Shown: positions 54,912 to 62,563 of the stretch, piece by piece
Layout of the letters: the number at the start of each line of letters is the position of its first letter
Numbering within the stretch: the stretch's first letter is position 1
Assembly (NCBI RefSeq): GCF_004792685.1
Contig: NZ_SRXT01000002.1
Coordinates: 62,001 to 126,000 of the forward strand
Direction of reading: 5' to 3'
DNA length: 64,000 nucleotides
From: Sphingomonas gei
GTDB lineage: Bacteria; Pseudomonadota; Alphaproteobacteria; Sphingomonadales; Sphingomonadaceae
Made by a program: the position numbers and the translations under genes
Notes under the pieces: model-generated
Told to the model about the DNA's origin: nothing
The model's input: only the letters and a program-made list of their open reading frames with translations
Databases searched by the model: none

Positions 54912-55112
54912 TTAGCGGCCAAAGCTGGATCCCGGTTGCGGCCTGAGCATCTCGCGAATGTTGCGTAGCTCAGTATTCGACTGAAGCATTTGCTTTTGGA
55001 TCTGAGCTAGGGCGCTAGCAATTGATTCGAGGGCCTCGGCTTGCCTCACTTCGGGGCTCTTACCTTCGGACTGCTGGGTATACATCCCTTCAGGCAATTC
55101 ACGTTCGGACAC
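54912..55112 (-). CDS. Small helical hypothetical protein
   Basis: 66 residues from a GTG at 55112, with an AGGAGAGG site just upstream on the minus strand. It has a helix-forming middle (RQAEALESIASALAQIQKQMLQSNTELRNIREML) with a basic tail (PQPGSSFGR). No family recognised. Good ribosome site and codon pattern support it. Confidence 0.55.
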   Translation of the reverse strand: MSERELPEGMYTQQSEGKSPEVRQAEALESIASALAQIQKQMLQSNTELRNIREMLRPQPGSSFGR

Positions 55113-55278
55113 ACGCCTCTCCTGTCTCTTGTCGAGCAGGGAACATGCACAACCTCAGTGGGTGTGTAACTACATATACGCCACAAAGAGGAACGCTGAA
55201 GAATTGCGAGTCGGGGCCTTCGGGTTCCAGGGCGGCCATCGCGCGATGGGCCGCCGCTTTGCTATCGAGGAGCGACCA

Positions 55279-55785
55279 GTGGCGGACATCTCTTCTTTGT
55301 TGGGAAAGGAGCGGCGCAAGCCGCGGCAATCCTTTACGCCGGATCTCCGGCAGCGCTTTCTCGATGCGCTGGCGCTGACCTGCAACGTCCACGCGGCCGC
55401 GGCCTATGCAGGAGTCGATCGGACGACACCGTATAATTGGCGCCGCCACGATCCGGAATTTCTCGAGCAATGGCGCGATGCGGTCTGGGCCGGCTTCGAT
55501 CGGCTCGAAACCATGGTGCTCGAAGCGGGCGGGGCGGGGCTGCCGCTGGAGGTCGCGCCCGGCGATGCCGATCGCGTCGAGGCCGATGCGCCGAACGCGC
55601 CGCCGTCCTTCGACTTCGACAAGGCGATGGCGGTGCTGCGGCTGTATCGGGAGAAACGGCATGGATCCGCGCCCCAACGGGGCCGCGCACCGCGGCAGTA
55701 TCCGACGCGCGAGGAAACCAATGCGGCATTGATCAAGGCGCTGACGGCGGCAAAGAAGCGGCTGGACAAGTCCGATGGCGATTGA
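55279..55785 (+). CDS. Small terminase-like protein (GTA g1-like)
   Basis: 168 residues from a GTG at 55279, chosen because GAGGAG lies six bases upstream; longer frames (ATG at 55246 or 55129) lack a site. The core FTPDLRQRFLDALALTCNVHAAAAYAGVDRTTPYNWRRHDPEFLEQW is a helix-turn-helix like that of phage terminase small subunits, and the C-terminal helix runs to KKRLDKS. It would recognise or organise the packaged DNA. It overlaps the large terminase gene by eleven bases and opens the GTA-like cluster. Confidence 0.7.
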   Translation: MADISSLLGKERRKPRQSFTPDLRQRFLDALALTCNVHAAAAYAGVDRTTPYNWRRHDPEFLEQWRDAVWAGFDRLETMVLEAGGAGLPLEVAPGDADRVEADAPNAPPSFDFDKAMAVLRLYREKRHGSAPQRGRAPRQYPTREETNAALIKALTAAKKRLDKSDGD

Positions 55786-57109
55786 AACGGTGACCGCCGA
55801 GGATGCGGCGCTGGTCCGCGCGCTGGTCGCGATTCCCGCCGAGGTCTGGCCGCGCGTGCTCGGCGGTCTCACGCATGGCCAGGCACTCGAACTAGCCGAG
55901 CGCTTTCCGTGCTGGGCGCACGATGGGCAGCTCGAGCCGGCGGGGATGCCGTTGGTCTGGCTGATCATGGCTGGTCGCGGTTTCGGCAAGACGCGGGCAG
56001 GCGCGGAATGGCTGAGCGCGATGGCGCGATGCAATCCGGACGGGCGCTTCGCGCTGGTCGGCGCGACGCGCGACGATGTCCGCCGCGTGATGGTCGAGGG
56101 ACCGAGCGGGCTGCTCGCCGTGGCGCGCGCCAACGAGGATCCGGTCTGGCGCAGCGCCGCGGGCGAGCTGCGCTTCGCTTCGGGTGCCGTCGCTTATGCG
56201 TTTTCCGCCGAGTCGGCGGAAGCTTTACGCGGACCCGAGCACCATGCCGCCTGGTGCGACGAAGTCGGCAAATGGGGCAGGCGGGGCATGGCGGCATGGG
56301 ACAATCTGATGTTCGGGCTGCGCAAGGGGGAACGGCCGAGGGTGCTGGTCACCACCACCCCGCGGGCAACCGCTCTGGTTCGCAGAGTCGAGAAGCTGGC
56401 GAGCGCCTCCGACGCAGTGGTCCGCGGGCGGACGCGCGACAATGTGCATCTGCCCGAGAGCTTCGTCGCGGCGATGCTCGAGGCCTATGCGGGGACGCGG
56501 CTGGGGCGGCAGGAGCTGGACGGCGAATTGCTCGAAGATGTCGCCGGCGCCTTGTGGACGCGGCGGCTGATCGAGCGGGCGCGGGTGGGCGTGGCGCCCG
56601 AGCTCGAGCGCGTGGTGGTTGGAGTCGACCCGCCGGCGAGCGCCGACGGCGATGCCTGCGGGATCGTCGCGGTCGGGCTGGGGCGCGACGGCCGCGGCTA
56701 TGTGCTCGAGGATGCGACGATCGCGGGGGCATCGCCCGAAGGCTGGGCGCGCGCGGTGGCGGTGTGTGCGGCGCGGTGCGGTGCCGATCGGGTGGTCGCC
56801 GAGAAGAACCAGGGCGGCGACATGGTGGCGAGCGTGCTGCGCAGTGCCGATTCGAGGCTGCCGGTGCGGCTGGTCCATGCGTCGCGCGGCAAGAGCGCGC
56901 GGGCCGAGCCTGTGGCGATGCTCTATGAGGCGGGCAAGGTGCGGCATGCGGGGGTGTTCGCCGCGCTCGAGGACGAATTGTGCGGGCTGCAGGTGGGCGG
57001 CGGCTATGAAGGGCCGGGGCGCTCGCCCGATCGCGCCGACGCTTTGGTATGGGCGATGACCGAATTGATGCTGAGCAAGCGGGGTGCGGCGCGGATCACG
57101 CTGATGTAG
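55775..57109 (+). CDS. Phage/GTA large terminase
   Basis: 444 residues. ATPase Walker A: IMAGRGFGKTRAGAEWL; Walker B-like: AAWCDEVGKW; coupling motif VTTTPRAT; nuclease Asp in VVGVDPPASADGDACGIV, then a second acidic region at RSPDRADALVWAMTEL. The GVDPPAS pattern and length match the DNA-packaging protein of gene transfer agents (g2). It packages DNA into heads. The start is the ATG at 55775 inside the small terminase stop. Confidence 0.9.
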   Translation: MAIETVTAEDAALVRALVAIPAEVWPRVLGGLTHGQALELAERFPCWAHDGQLEPAGMPLVWLIMAGRGFGKTRAGAEWLSAMARCNPDGRFALVGATRDDVRRVMVEGPSGLLAVARANEDPVWRSAAGELRFASGAVAYAFSAESAEALRGPEHHAAWCDEVGKWGRRGMAAWDNLMFGLRKGERPRVLVTTTPRATALVRRVEKLASASDAVVRGRTRDNVHLPESFVAAMLEAYAGTRLGRQELDGELLEDVAGALWTRRLIERARVGVAPELERVVVGVDPPASADGDACGIVAVGLGRDGRGYVLEDATIAGASPEGWARAVAVCAARCGADRVVAEKNQGGDMVASVLRSADSRLPVRLVHASRGKSARAEPVAMLYEAGKVRHAGVFAALEDELCGLQVGGGYEGPGRSPDRADALVWAMTELMLSKRGAARITLM

Positions 57110-57134
57110 GGCGGAGTGCAACCAAGGAGCGAAG

Positions 57135-57803
57135 ATGGTCCCGCGCGAACTGATCGATACGGCGGACGTGCCCGGCGGCGAACCGCTGCGGCTGTTTCGG
57201 CGGGGGGACGATTTCATGATCGTGCTCGACCGCAACGAATTGATGAACAGCCGGATGAGCGGGTCGGAAGAGGCGCTCGCCGAGATGACGATCGACCGGC
57301 TGCGGGTGCCCGCGCCGCATCTGCTGATCGGCGGATATGGCATGGGGTTCACCTTGCGCGCGGCATTGCGGCGGCTGGACCAGGACGCGCGGGTGACGGT
57401 GGCCGAGCTGGTACCCGGGATCATCGACTGGGCGCGCGGACCGATGGCAGAGATGACCGGGGACTGCCTCGACGATCGCCGGGTGGAAGTGGTGATCGAC
57501 GATGTCGGGGCGCGGATCCGGCACGGGCGGGGCGGCTATGACGCGATCCTGCTGGATGTCGACAATGGCCCCGACGGGCTGACCCGGCCGGGCAATGACG
57601 GGCTCTATTCGATGCGCGGGCTGGCGGCGGCGCGGAGCGCGCTGCGCACCGGCGGGATATTGGCGATATGGTCGGCGGCGCCCGATGCGGCGTTTGCGCG
57701 GCGGCTGGCGGATGCGGACTTTGCCGTGGAGGAAGTCGGCGTGCGGGCGCGGAGCAACGGCAAGGGCCCGCGGCATGTGATCTGGTTCGCGACGCGGCGG
57801 TAG
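57135..57803 (+). CDS. SpeE-like (spermidine-synthase-fold) methyltransferase family protein
   Basis: 222 residues from an ATG with AAGGAG. The SAM/dcSAM-binding GGYGMGFTLRAAL, Asp-containing VTVAELVPGIIDWARG and DAILLDVDNGPDGLT are those of the spermidine synthase superfamily. The N-terminal beta-domain of true SpeE is reduced. It lies between TerL and the portal gene, where GTA clusters normally have nothing, on the same strand, with palindromic repeat 57808-57942 after it. It may act on polyamine, a small molecule or be a passenger gene. Confidence 0.8.
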   Translation: MVPRELIDTADVPGGEPLRLFRRGDDFMIVLDRNELMNSRMSGSEEALAEMTIDRLRVPAPHLLIGGYGMGFTLRAALRRLDQDARVTVAELVPGIIDWARGPMAEMTGDCLDDRRVEVVIDDVGARIRHGRGGYDAILLDVDNGPDGLTRPGNDGLYSMRGLAAARSALRTGGILAIWSAAPDAAFARRLADADFAVEEVGVRARSNGKGPRHVIWFATRR

Positions 57804-57807
57804 AAAA

Positions 57808-57942
57808 TCCCTCTCCCATCGGGAGAGGGAGGGAGCCGACGCAGTCGGCGGAAGGGTGAAGGGCAGGTCGCCACACCTTCTGCCCTCACCCTTCCCTCCG
57901 CCTTCGGCGGCGGGCCCCTTCCCTCTCCCGCTGGGAGAGGGA
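57808..57942. repeat. Palindromic composite repeat inside the GTA-like cluster
   Basis: CCCTCTCCC-N-GGGAGAGGG at 57809-57829 and again at 57921-57941, with complementary middle parts (CCGACGCAGTCGGCGGAAGGGTGAAGG against CCTTCCCTCCGCC). The whole is a chromosomal repeat type seen between sphingomonad genes, here between the methyltransferase and portal genes. Confidence 0.7.
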
Positions 57943-57963
57943 GCGACGTTTCGGGAGACAGGC

Positions 57964-59070
57964 ATGAAATGGTTCGGACGCAAGTCCGGGCGCGAGGGCG
58001 CTCGGCTGCCTTTGGCGCGCGGCGGCAGCATCACCGGCTTCGGCGACTGGCCGCGCAGCTACGAGGCGCAGGTGCGCGAGGGCTATTGCCACAATCCGGT
58101 GGCGCAGCGCGCGGTGAAGCTGGTCAGCGAAGGCGTGGGGAGCGCGCCGCTCAAGGCGAGCGATCCGGCGCTGGCGGCGCTGGCGACGGCGCGGTCGGGC
58201 GGGCAGGTGCTGATCGAGACCGTCGCGGCGCATCTGCTGCTCCACGGCAATGCCTGGGTGCAGGTGCTGACCGACAGCCAGGGCCAGGTGCGCGAATTGT
58301 TTGCGCTCAGGCCCGAGCGGGTGACGGTGGAGGCCGATGCGGGCGGCTGGCCGGTGGCATATCGCTACCGGGTGGGCGAGCATGTCGCGCGGCTGGCGGC
58401 GGAGGATGCGGCGGGCCGGGTGGCGGTGGCGCATATCAAGGCGTTCAACCCGGTCGACGATCATTACGGGCTCGGCTGCCTCGGCGCGGCGGCGGGGGCA
58501 GTCGCGATCCACAATGCCGCGACGCGCTGGAACAAGGCGTTGCTCGACAATGCGGCGCGGCCCTCAGGGGCTTTGGTCTATGACGTCGGCGATGGCGGCG
58601 CGCTGAGCGCCGACCAGTTCGCGCGGGTCAAGAACGAGCTCGAGGCGGGGTTCGCGGGCGCGGCGAATGCGGGACGGCCGATGCTGCTCGAGGGCGGGCT
58701 CAAATGGCAGGCGATGAGCATGACCCCCGCCGACATGGATTTCGTCGGGCTCAAGGCGGCGGCGGCGCGCGAGATCGCGCTCGCCTTCGGGGTGCCGCCG
58801 ATGTTGATGGGGCTGCCGGGCGACACCGCCTTTGCCAATTACCGCGAGGCCAACCGAGCCTTGTGGCGGCTGGCGATCCTGCCGGTGGCGGACACGATCC
58901 TGGCGGGGATCTCGCAGGCGCTGCGCGGCTGGTTCGCCGACGCATCGCTGGCGATCGACTTGGACCGGGTGCCGGCGCTGGCCGAGGACCGCGCGCTGCT
59001 GTGGGGACAGGTCAGCGCGGCGGACTTTCTGAGCGACGACGAGAAGCGGGCGATGGTGGGAATCGCCTGA
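57964..59070 (+). CDS. Phage/GTA portal protein
   Basis: 368 residues. N-terminus MKWFGRKSGRE, the signature region YCHNPVAQRAVKLVSEGVGSAPLKASD, the HGNAWVQVL segment, VAHIKAFNPVDDHYGLGCL, and AFGVPPMLMGLPGDTAFANYREANRALW are typical HK97-type portal motifs (GTA g3). It forms the dodecameric ring through which DNA is packaged. The ATG at 57964 is right after the palindromic repeat. Confidence 0.92.
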   Translation: MKWFGRKSGREGARLPLARGGSITGFGDWPRSYEAQVREGYCHNPVAQRAVKLVSEGVGSAPLKASDPALAALATARSGGQVLIETVAAHLLLHGNAWVQVLTDSQGQVRELFALRPERVTVEADAGGWPVAYRYRVGEHVARLAAEDAAGRVAVAHIKAFNPVDDHYGLGCLGAAAGAVAIHNAATRWNKALLDNAARPSGALVYDVGDGGALSADQFARVKNELEAGFAGAANAGRPMLLEGGLKWQAMSMTPADMDFVGLKAAAAREIALAFGVPPMLMGLPGDTAFANYREANRALWRLAILPVADTILAGISQALRGWFADASLAIDLDRVPALAEDRALLWGQVSAADFLSDDEKRAMVGIA

Positions 59071-59108
59071 GCGCGGGGCAATCCGGGCGGGGACTTCAGG
59101 AGAGTAGG

Positions 59109-59417
59109 ATGCGTAACGAAACAGTGCTCGCGCAATTGATCGAGCAGGCGAAGGAAGACGGCGCCGACATGGCGACCTTGCGGGCGATCGCCGAGGAGGC
59201 GGGCGAAGCGAGCGCGCAGCGGGCGCTGGCGCGGCTGGGGCTGGAGGATGTCGGCGCGGCGAAGGACATGGCCGAGCTGCGCGAGCTGCTCGGCGCGTGG
59301 CGCGATGCCAAGCGCTCGGCGCTCAAGGCGGCGTTTTCATGGGCCGGGCGAATGGCGGCGGCTTTGGTGCTGGTCGGGCTGGCGGTGAAGCTCGGGTTTC
59401 CCGGGTGGCTCAAATGA
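59109..59417 (+). CDS. GTA g3.5-like protein (DUF6127 type)
   Basis: 102 residues in the slot between portal and protease. The N-terminus is helical (VLAQLIEQAKEDGADMATLRAIAEEAGEASAQRALARLGL) and the C-terminus has a possible membrane-associating segment (AALVLVGLAVKLGFPGWLK). It corresponds by place and type to RcGTA g3.5-like small proteins. The stop overlaps the protease start (ATGA). Role unknown; possibly a head-assembly factor. Confidence 0.75.
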   Translation: MRNETVLAQLIEQAKEDGADMATLRAIAEEAGEASAQRALARLGLEDVGAAKDMAELRELLGAWRDAKRSALKAAFSWAGRMAAALVLVGLAVKLGFPGWLK

Positions 59418-59878
59418 TCCCCTTCGACGCCGCCTGCGGCGGCGCTCAGGACAGGCTTCGACAAGCTCAGGGCAGGGCGGTGCGCTTCGCCGGCTATGCG
59501 GCGGTGTTCGACGTGCCCGACCGCGGCGGGGACGTGGTGCGGCGGGGCGCGTTCCGGCTGGCGGGGCCGGTGCCTCTGCTATGGCAGCATGACGGAGCGC
59601 CGGTGGGGACCGTCGAGCGGCTCGCCGAGGATCGCCGGGGCCTGCGCGTGATCGGGCGGGTCGAGACGCCCGAGCTCGCCGCGGCGGTGGCGAAGGGCGG
59701 GGTGACCGGTCTGTCGTTCGGCTACCGCGTGACCGAGGCGCGGGGGACGACGCGGCGCGAGATCAAGGCGCTCGAATTGCTCGAAGTGAGCCTGGTGGCG
59801 AGCCCGATGCAACCGCTGGCGCGGGTGCACGCAGTGGATTGCGCAGCGTGGCGCGAAGCTGGCACAAGCGCGGGATGA
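59414..59878 (+). CDS. HK97-type prohead protease (GTA g4-like)
   Basis: 154 residues from the ATG at 59414, or ~132 from the GTG at 59480. Recognised motifs are VRFAGYAAVFDVPDRGGDVVRRGAF, LLWQHDGAPVGTVE (catalytic His), VTGLSFGYRV (Ser) and LLEVSLVASPMQP. The first 22 residues are encoded by a chromosomal intergenic-type repeat (59420-59477), so the GTG start at 59480, just before VRFAGYAAVFD, may be the native one. It trims the capsid delta domain during maturation. Confidence 0.88.
   Translation: MIPFDAACGGAQDRLRQAQGRAVRFAGYAAVFDVPDRGGDVVRRGAFRLAGPVPLLWQHDGAPVGTVERLAEDRRGLRVIGRVETPELAAAVAKGGVTGLSFGYRVTEARGTTRREIKALELLEVSLVASPMQPLARVHAVDCAAWREAGTSAG
59420..59477. repeat. Intergenic-type repeat inside the protease ORF
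   Basis: The 18-base stretch at 59456-59473 is identical to 18155-18172 in the prfC/epimerase intergenic repeat. It is preceded here by a GCCGCC/GGCGGC palindrome. Read in the long frame it encodes DAACGGAQDRLRQAQGRA. Confidence 0.7.
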
Positions 59879-60375
59879 CCGAGCCCGATTATCTTCCACC
59901 CTCGACCTTCCTCCAGGCGCTGATCGACGAGGACGAGCCGGTGCTGGCCGGCAGTGCCGAAGCGGACGCCCGCGCGGCGGAGCTGATCGCACTGACGCGC
60001 GATGCCGACAGCGCCAATCGCGACTGGGCACTGATGATGCTGTCGCAATCGGAGCTGGAGACGCCCGAAGCGCTGGCTGCGCTGGTGCGCGGGATGGACG
60101 ACGAGCATCACGAAGCCGCACTGGAAGCGACGATCGGGGTGGCGATGCGCGTGCCGGCGCTGGCACTGCCGCGAGTGCGCGCGCGGCTCGACGGCGATAC
60201 CGTCGACTCGATGACATTGGAGGCGGCGGCGTGGATCGCCGATGCTTCACTGCTGCCGGCGCTGGAAGCGATCGCGGAGGAAGTCGAGGAGGATCCGGCG
60301 GAGAAGGGCGACCTCTTTGCGGTGGCGCTGCGCGAGGCGATCGAGGCCTGCACGGAGGGTACGGTGCCGCACTAA
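59875..60375 (+). CDS. HEAT-like repeat protein in GTA-like cluster
   Basis: 166 residues from an ATG overlapping the protease stop. It has acidic helical repeats of the HEAT/PBS-lyase style (DWALMMLSQSELETPEALAALVRGMDD, HHEAALEATIGVAMRVPALALPRVRARLDG, EAAAWIADASLLPALEAIAEEVEEDP). It has no equivalent in the Rhodobacter GTA cluster. It may be a passenger gene, or help assembly. Tight coupling to the protease gene suggests joint expression. Confidence 0.7.
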   Translation: MTEPDYLPPSTFLQALIDEDEPVLAGSAEADARAAELIALTRDADSANRDWALMMLSQSELETPEALAALVRGMDDEHHEAALEATIGVAMRVPALALPRVRARLDGDTVDSMTLEAAAWIADASLLPALEAIAEEVEEDPAEKGDLFAVALREAIEACTEGTVPH

Positions 60376-60376
60376 A

Positions 60377-60407
60377 GGGGGTGCGGCTGCTGCGCAGCCG
60401 CACCCCC
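60377..60407. repeat. Strong hairpin after HEAT-like gene
   Basis: GGGGTGCGGCTG pairs with CAGCCGCACCCC around a short loop. It ends the HEAT-like gene and may be a terminator or stabiliser. Confidence 0.6.
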
Positions 60408-60533
60408 TCACCCAGCTTCGACTAAGGCTCGGCTAAGCCGACCCTAAGTCTGCGCAACCCTCTCCCCCTTTCAGGGGGCGAGGGAGGAAAGGGCCGGCCC
60501 TTGCCGGCGCCGTGAGCAATGACGGGAATTTTC

Positions 60534-60562
60534 AGCCCGGCGGAGGTCCCGCCGGGCTTTTT
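60534..60562 (+). terminator. Intrinsic terminator upstream of capsid gene
   Basis: A perfect 10-bp stem (60534-60543 with 60549-60558), 5-base loop, followed by TTTTT (60558-60562). It ends 20 bases before the capsid ATG (60583). It could control how much transcript enters the capsid and tail genes. Shape is typical of Rho-independent terminators. Confidence 0.65.
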
Positions 60563-60582
60563 CGCGTGGACGGGAGACGGAC

Positions 60583-61641
60583 ATGGACGAAGTGACGACG
60601 GACGCGCTCGAGGCGAGCTTCGAGGCAGTGGAGAAAGCGGGACTGCCGCCGGTGCGGCCGATGCTGGCGGGCGGGCGGCCTTTGGGCAGCGCGGCGTTCG
60701 AGGGGTTCCTGCGCACCGGCGGCGGCGGGCTCGAGATGAAGGCGCTGTCGGGGGTCAGCGATGCCGCGGGCGGCTATGCCGTGCCCGAGGAAATCGACAG
60801 CCGGATCGATGCGACCTTGAAGGCGATTTCGCCGATCCGCAGCATCGCCAATGTCGTGAAGGTGGGATCGAGCGGCTATCGCAAGCTGGTGGCGAGCGGC
60901 GGCGTGGCTTCGGGCTGGGCAGCGGAGACCGCCGCGCGGCCCGAGACCGCGACGCCGGTGTTCAACGAAGTCGCGCCGCCGATGGGCGACCTTTATGCCA
61001 ATCCGGCGGCGAGCCAGGCGATGCTCGACGATGCGGCGTTCGACGTCGAGCAGTGGCTGGCCGCCGAAGTCGCACGCGAATTCGCCGCGGCGGAAGGCAG
61101 CGCCTTTGTCAGCGGCAGCGGGGTCAATCGGCCCAAGGGGTTCCTGGCGGCCGCCAATTCGGCGCTGGGAGACGGCACGCGGCCGTTCGGGACGCTGCAA
61201 TATCTCGCGAGCGGCGCCGCGGGGACCTTCGCGGCCAACCCCGAGGAGAAACTGATCGACCTGGTGCAGAGCCTGCGCGCGCCGTATCGGCAGGGCGCGA
61301 GCTGGGTGATGAACAGCGCGACTTTGGCCAAGATCCGCAAGTTCAAAACGGTCGACGGGGCGTTCCTGTGGCAGCCGAGCCTCGCCGCGAGCCAGCCGGC
61401 AACGTTACTCGGCTATCCGGTGGTCGAGGCCGAGGACATGCCCGACATTGCGGCGAACGCGCTGGCAGTCGCGTTCGGCAACTTCAGGGCGGGCTATCTG
61501 ATCGCCGAGCGCGGCGAGACCCAAATTCTGCGCGATCCCTATAGCAACAAGCCGTTCGTGCATTTCTATGCGACCAAGCGCGTCGGCGGGATGGTGAGCA
61601 ATTCCGAGGCGATCAAGCTGCTCAAGTTCGCGGTTTCCTAG
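60583..61641 (+). CDS. HK97-type major capsid protein (GTA g5-like)
   Basis: 352 residues. After a short N-terminal region (EVTTDALEASFEAVEKAG...GFLRTGGGGLEMKALSG) the mature capsid begins near VSDAAGGYAVPEEIDSRIDATLKAISPIRSIANVV, followed by the A and P domains (FNEVAPPMGDLYANPAASQAMLDDAAFDVEQWLA, GSGVNRPKGFLAA, GASWVMNSATLAKIRKFKTVDGAFLWQPSL). The family is clear. The delta region is shorter than in RcGTA. It forms the head shell after protease cleavage. Confidence 0.93.
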   Translation: MDEVTTDALEASFEAVEKAGLPPVRPMLAGGRPLGSAAFEGFLRTGGGGLEMKALSGVSDAAGGYAVPEEIDSRIDATLKAISPIRSIANVVKVGSSGYRKLVASGGVASGWAAETAARPETATPVFNEVAPPMGDLYANPAASQAMLDDAAFDVEQWLAAEVAREFAAAEGSAFVSGSGVNRPKGFLAAANSALGDGTRPFGTLQYLASGAAGTFAANPEEKLIDLVQSLRAPYRQGASWVMNSATLAKIRKFKTVDGAFLWQPSLAASQPATLLGYPVVEAEDMPDIAANALAVAFGNFRAGYLIAERGETQILRDPYSNKPFVHFYATKRVGGMVSNSEAIKLLKFAVS

Positions 61642-61650
61642 GGGTGAAAC

Positions 61651-61784
61651 TCCTCCCTCGCGCAAGCGGGGGAGGGGGACCGCCGCGAAGCGGTGGTGGA
61701 GGGGGCCTCGCCGCGAGCAGTTTGCTTGGGGTGAGGCCCCCTCCGTCGCCTTCGGCGCCACCTCCCCCGCTGCGCGAGGGAGGA
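61651..61784. repeat. Palindromic repeat between capsid and connector genes
   Basis: Outer arms (61651-61675 and 61761-61784) are near-perfect reverse complements (CCTCCCTCGCGCAAGCGGGGGAG type), with inner arms GGGGGCCTCGCC and GGTGAGGCCCCC. Same general class as the repeats at 57808 and 6424. Confidence 0.7.
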
Positions 61785-61805
61785 TTTTTAGACGAGGAGA
61801 TTCCG

Positions 61806-62360
61806 ATGCTTGCTCCGCCCTTTCCGGCGGCGGCGATCGCGGCTGCGCGCGATGCTGCCAGGGTTCATTTGCGGATCACGGGAAATGCCGAGGACGCGCT
61901 GCTCGACAGCCATGTCGCGACGGCCCTGGCCCTGTGCGAGGCGTTTACCGGGCAGGCGCTGATCGTCCGCGCCTGGCAGACGGTGCTGCCGGCGCATGCG
62001 GCGTGGCAGCGGCTGCCCGCGGCGCCGGTGGCGGCGATCGACAGCGTCGAGGGTCTGAGCATGTCGGGCACCGGCTTCGCGCTGCCCGCCGATGCCTATG
62101 GCGTGGACATCGACGCGGCCGGCGAAGGCTGGGTGCGGGGCAGCGCCGCGATCGCCGCCGGGCGGCTTCGGGTGGGATATTCGGCGGGACTGGCGGCGGA
62201 GTATGGCGGGCTTCCGGCGCCGCTGGCGCAGGGTGTGGTGCTGCTCGCCAGCCATTTGTTCGAGGCGCGCGCGAGCGGCGGTGCGCCGCCGGCGGCAGTC
62301 GCGGCGCTGTGGCGGCCGTGGCGGCGGGTGCGGCTCGAGGCCGTGCGGCGATCGGCATGA
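61806..62360 (+). CDS. Head-tail connector / adaptor (GTA g6-like)
   Basis: 184 residues. The N-terminus (AAIAAARDAARVHLRITGNAEDALLDSHVATALALCEAFTGQALIVRAWQTVLP) is the typical phage head-tail connector (gp6/gp15-like) helical fold, with a beta C-terminal part (GRLRVGYSAGLAAEYGGLPAPLAQGVVLLASHLFEAR). It bridges portal and tail. The stop overlaps the next gene (ATGA). Confidence 0.85.
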   Translation: MLAPPFPAAAIAAARDAARVHLRITGNAEDALLDSHVATALALCEAFTGQALIVRAWQTVLPAHAAWQRLPAAPVAAIDSVEGLSMSGTGFALPADAYGVDIDAAGEGWVRGSAAIAAGRLRVGYSAGLAAEYGGLPAPLAQGVVLLASHLFEARASGGAPPAAVAALWRPWRRVRLEAVRRSA

Positions 62361-62563
62361 ACGGACTGGAGGCGCGCGCCGAGGCGGCGGGCGAGCGCGC
62401 GGCGGCACGGGCGGCGCTGCGGCTGCGCGATGCCGCGCGCGGGGCTCTGCCCGGGCTTTCGGTCGAGGCCGAGGCGGGGCGCGTGGTGATTTCGGGACGC
62501 GGATTGTGGCGGCGCTGGCTGCGCGACGGCGCGCTGCGCTGGCCGGGAGGATGGCTGCGATGA
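62357..62563 (+). CDS. 68-residue protein in the stopper (g7) slot
   Basis: 68 residues, very Ala/Arg-rich: NGLEARAEAAGERAAARAALRLRDAARGALPGLSVEAEAGRVVISGRGLWRRWLRDGALRWPGG. It lies where RcGTA encodes the head-tail stopper (g7, usually over 100 residues), so it is either a shortened stopper or a different small connector. The ATGA overlaps on both sides show it is translated with the neighbours. Confidence 0.65.
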   Translation: MNGLEARAEAAGERAAARAALRLRDAARGALPGLSVEAEAGRVVISGRGLWRRWLRDGALRWPGGWLR

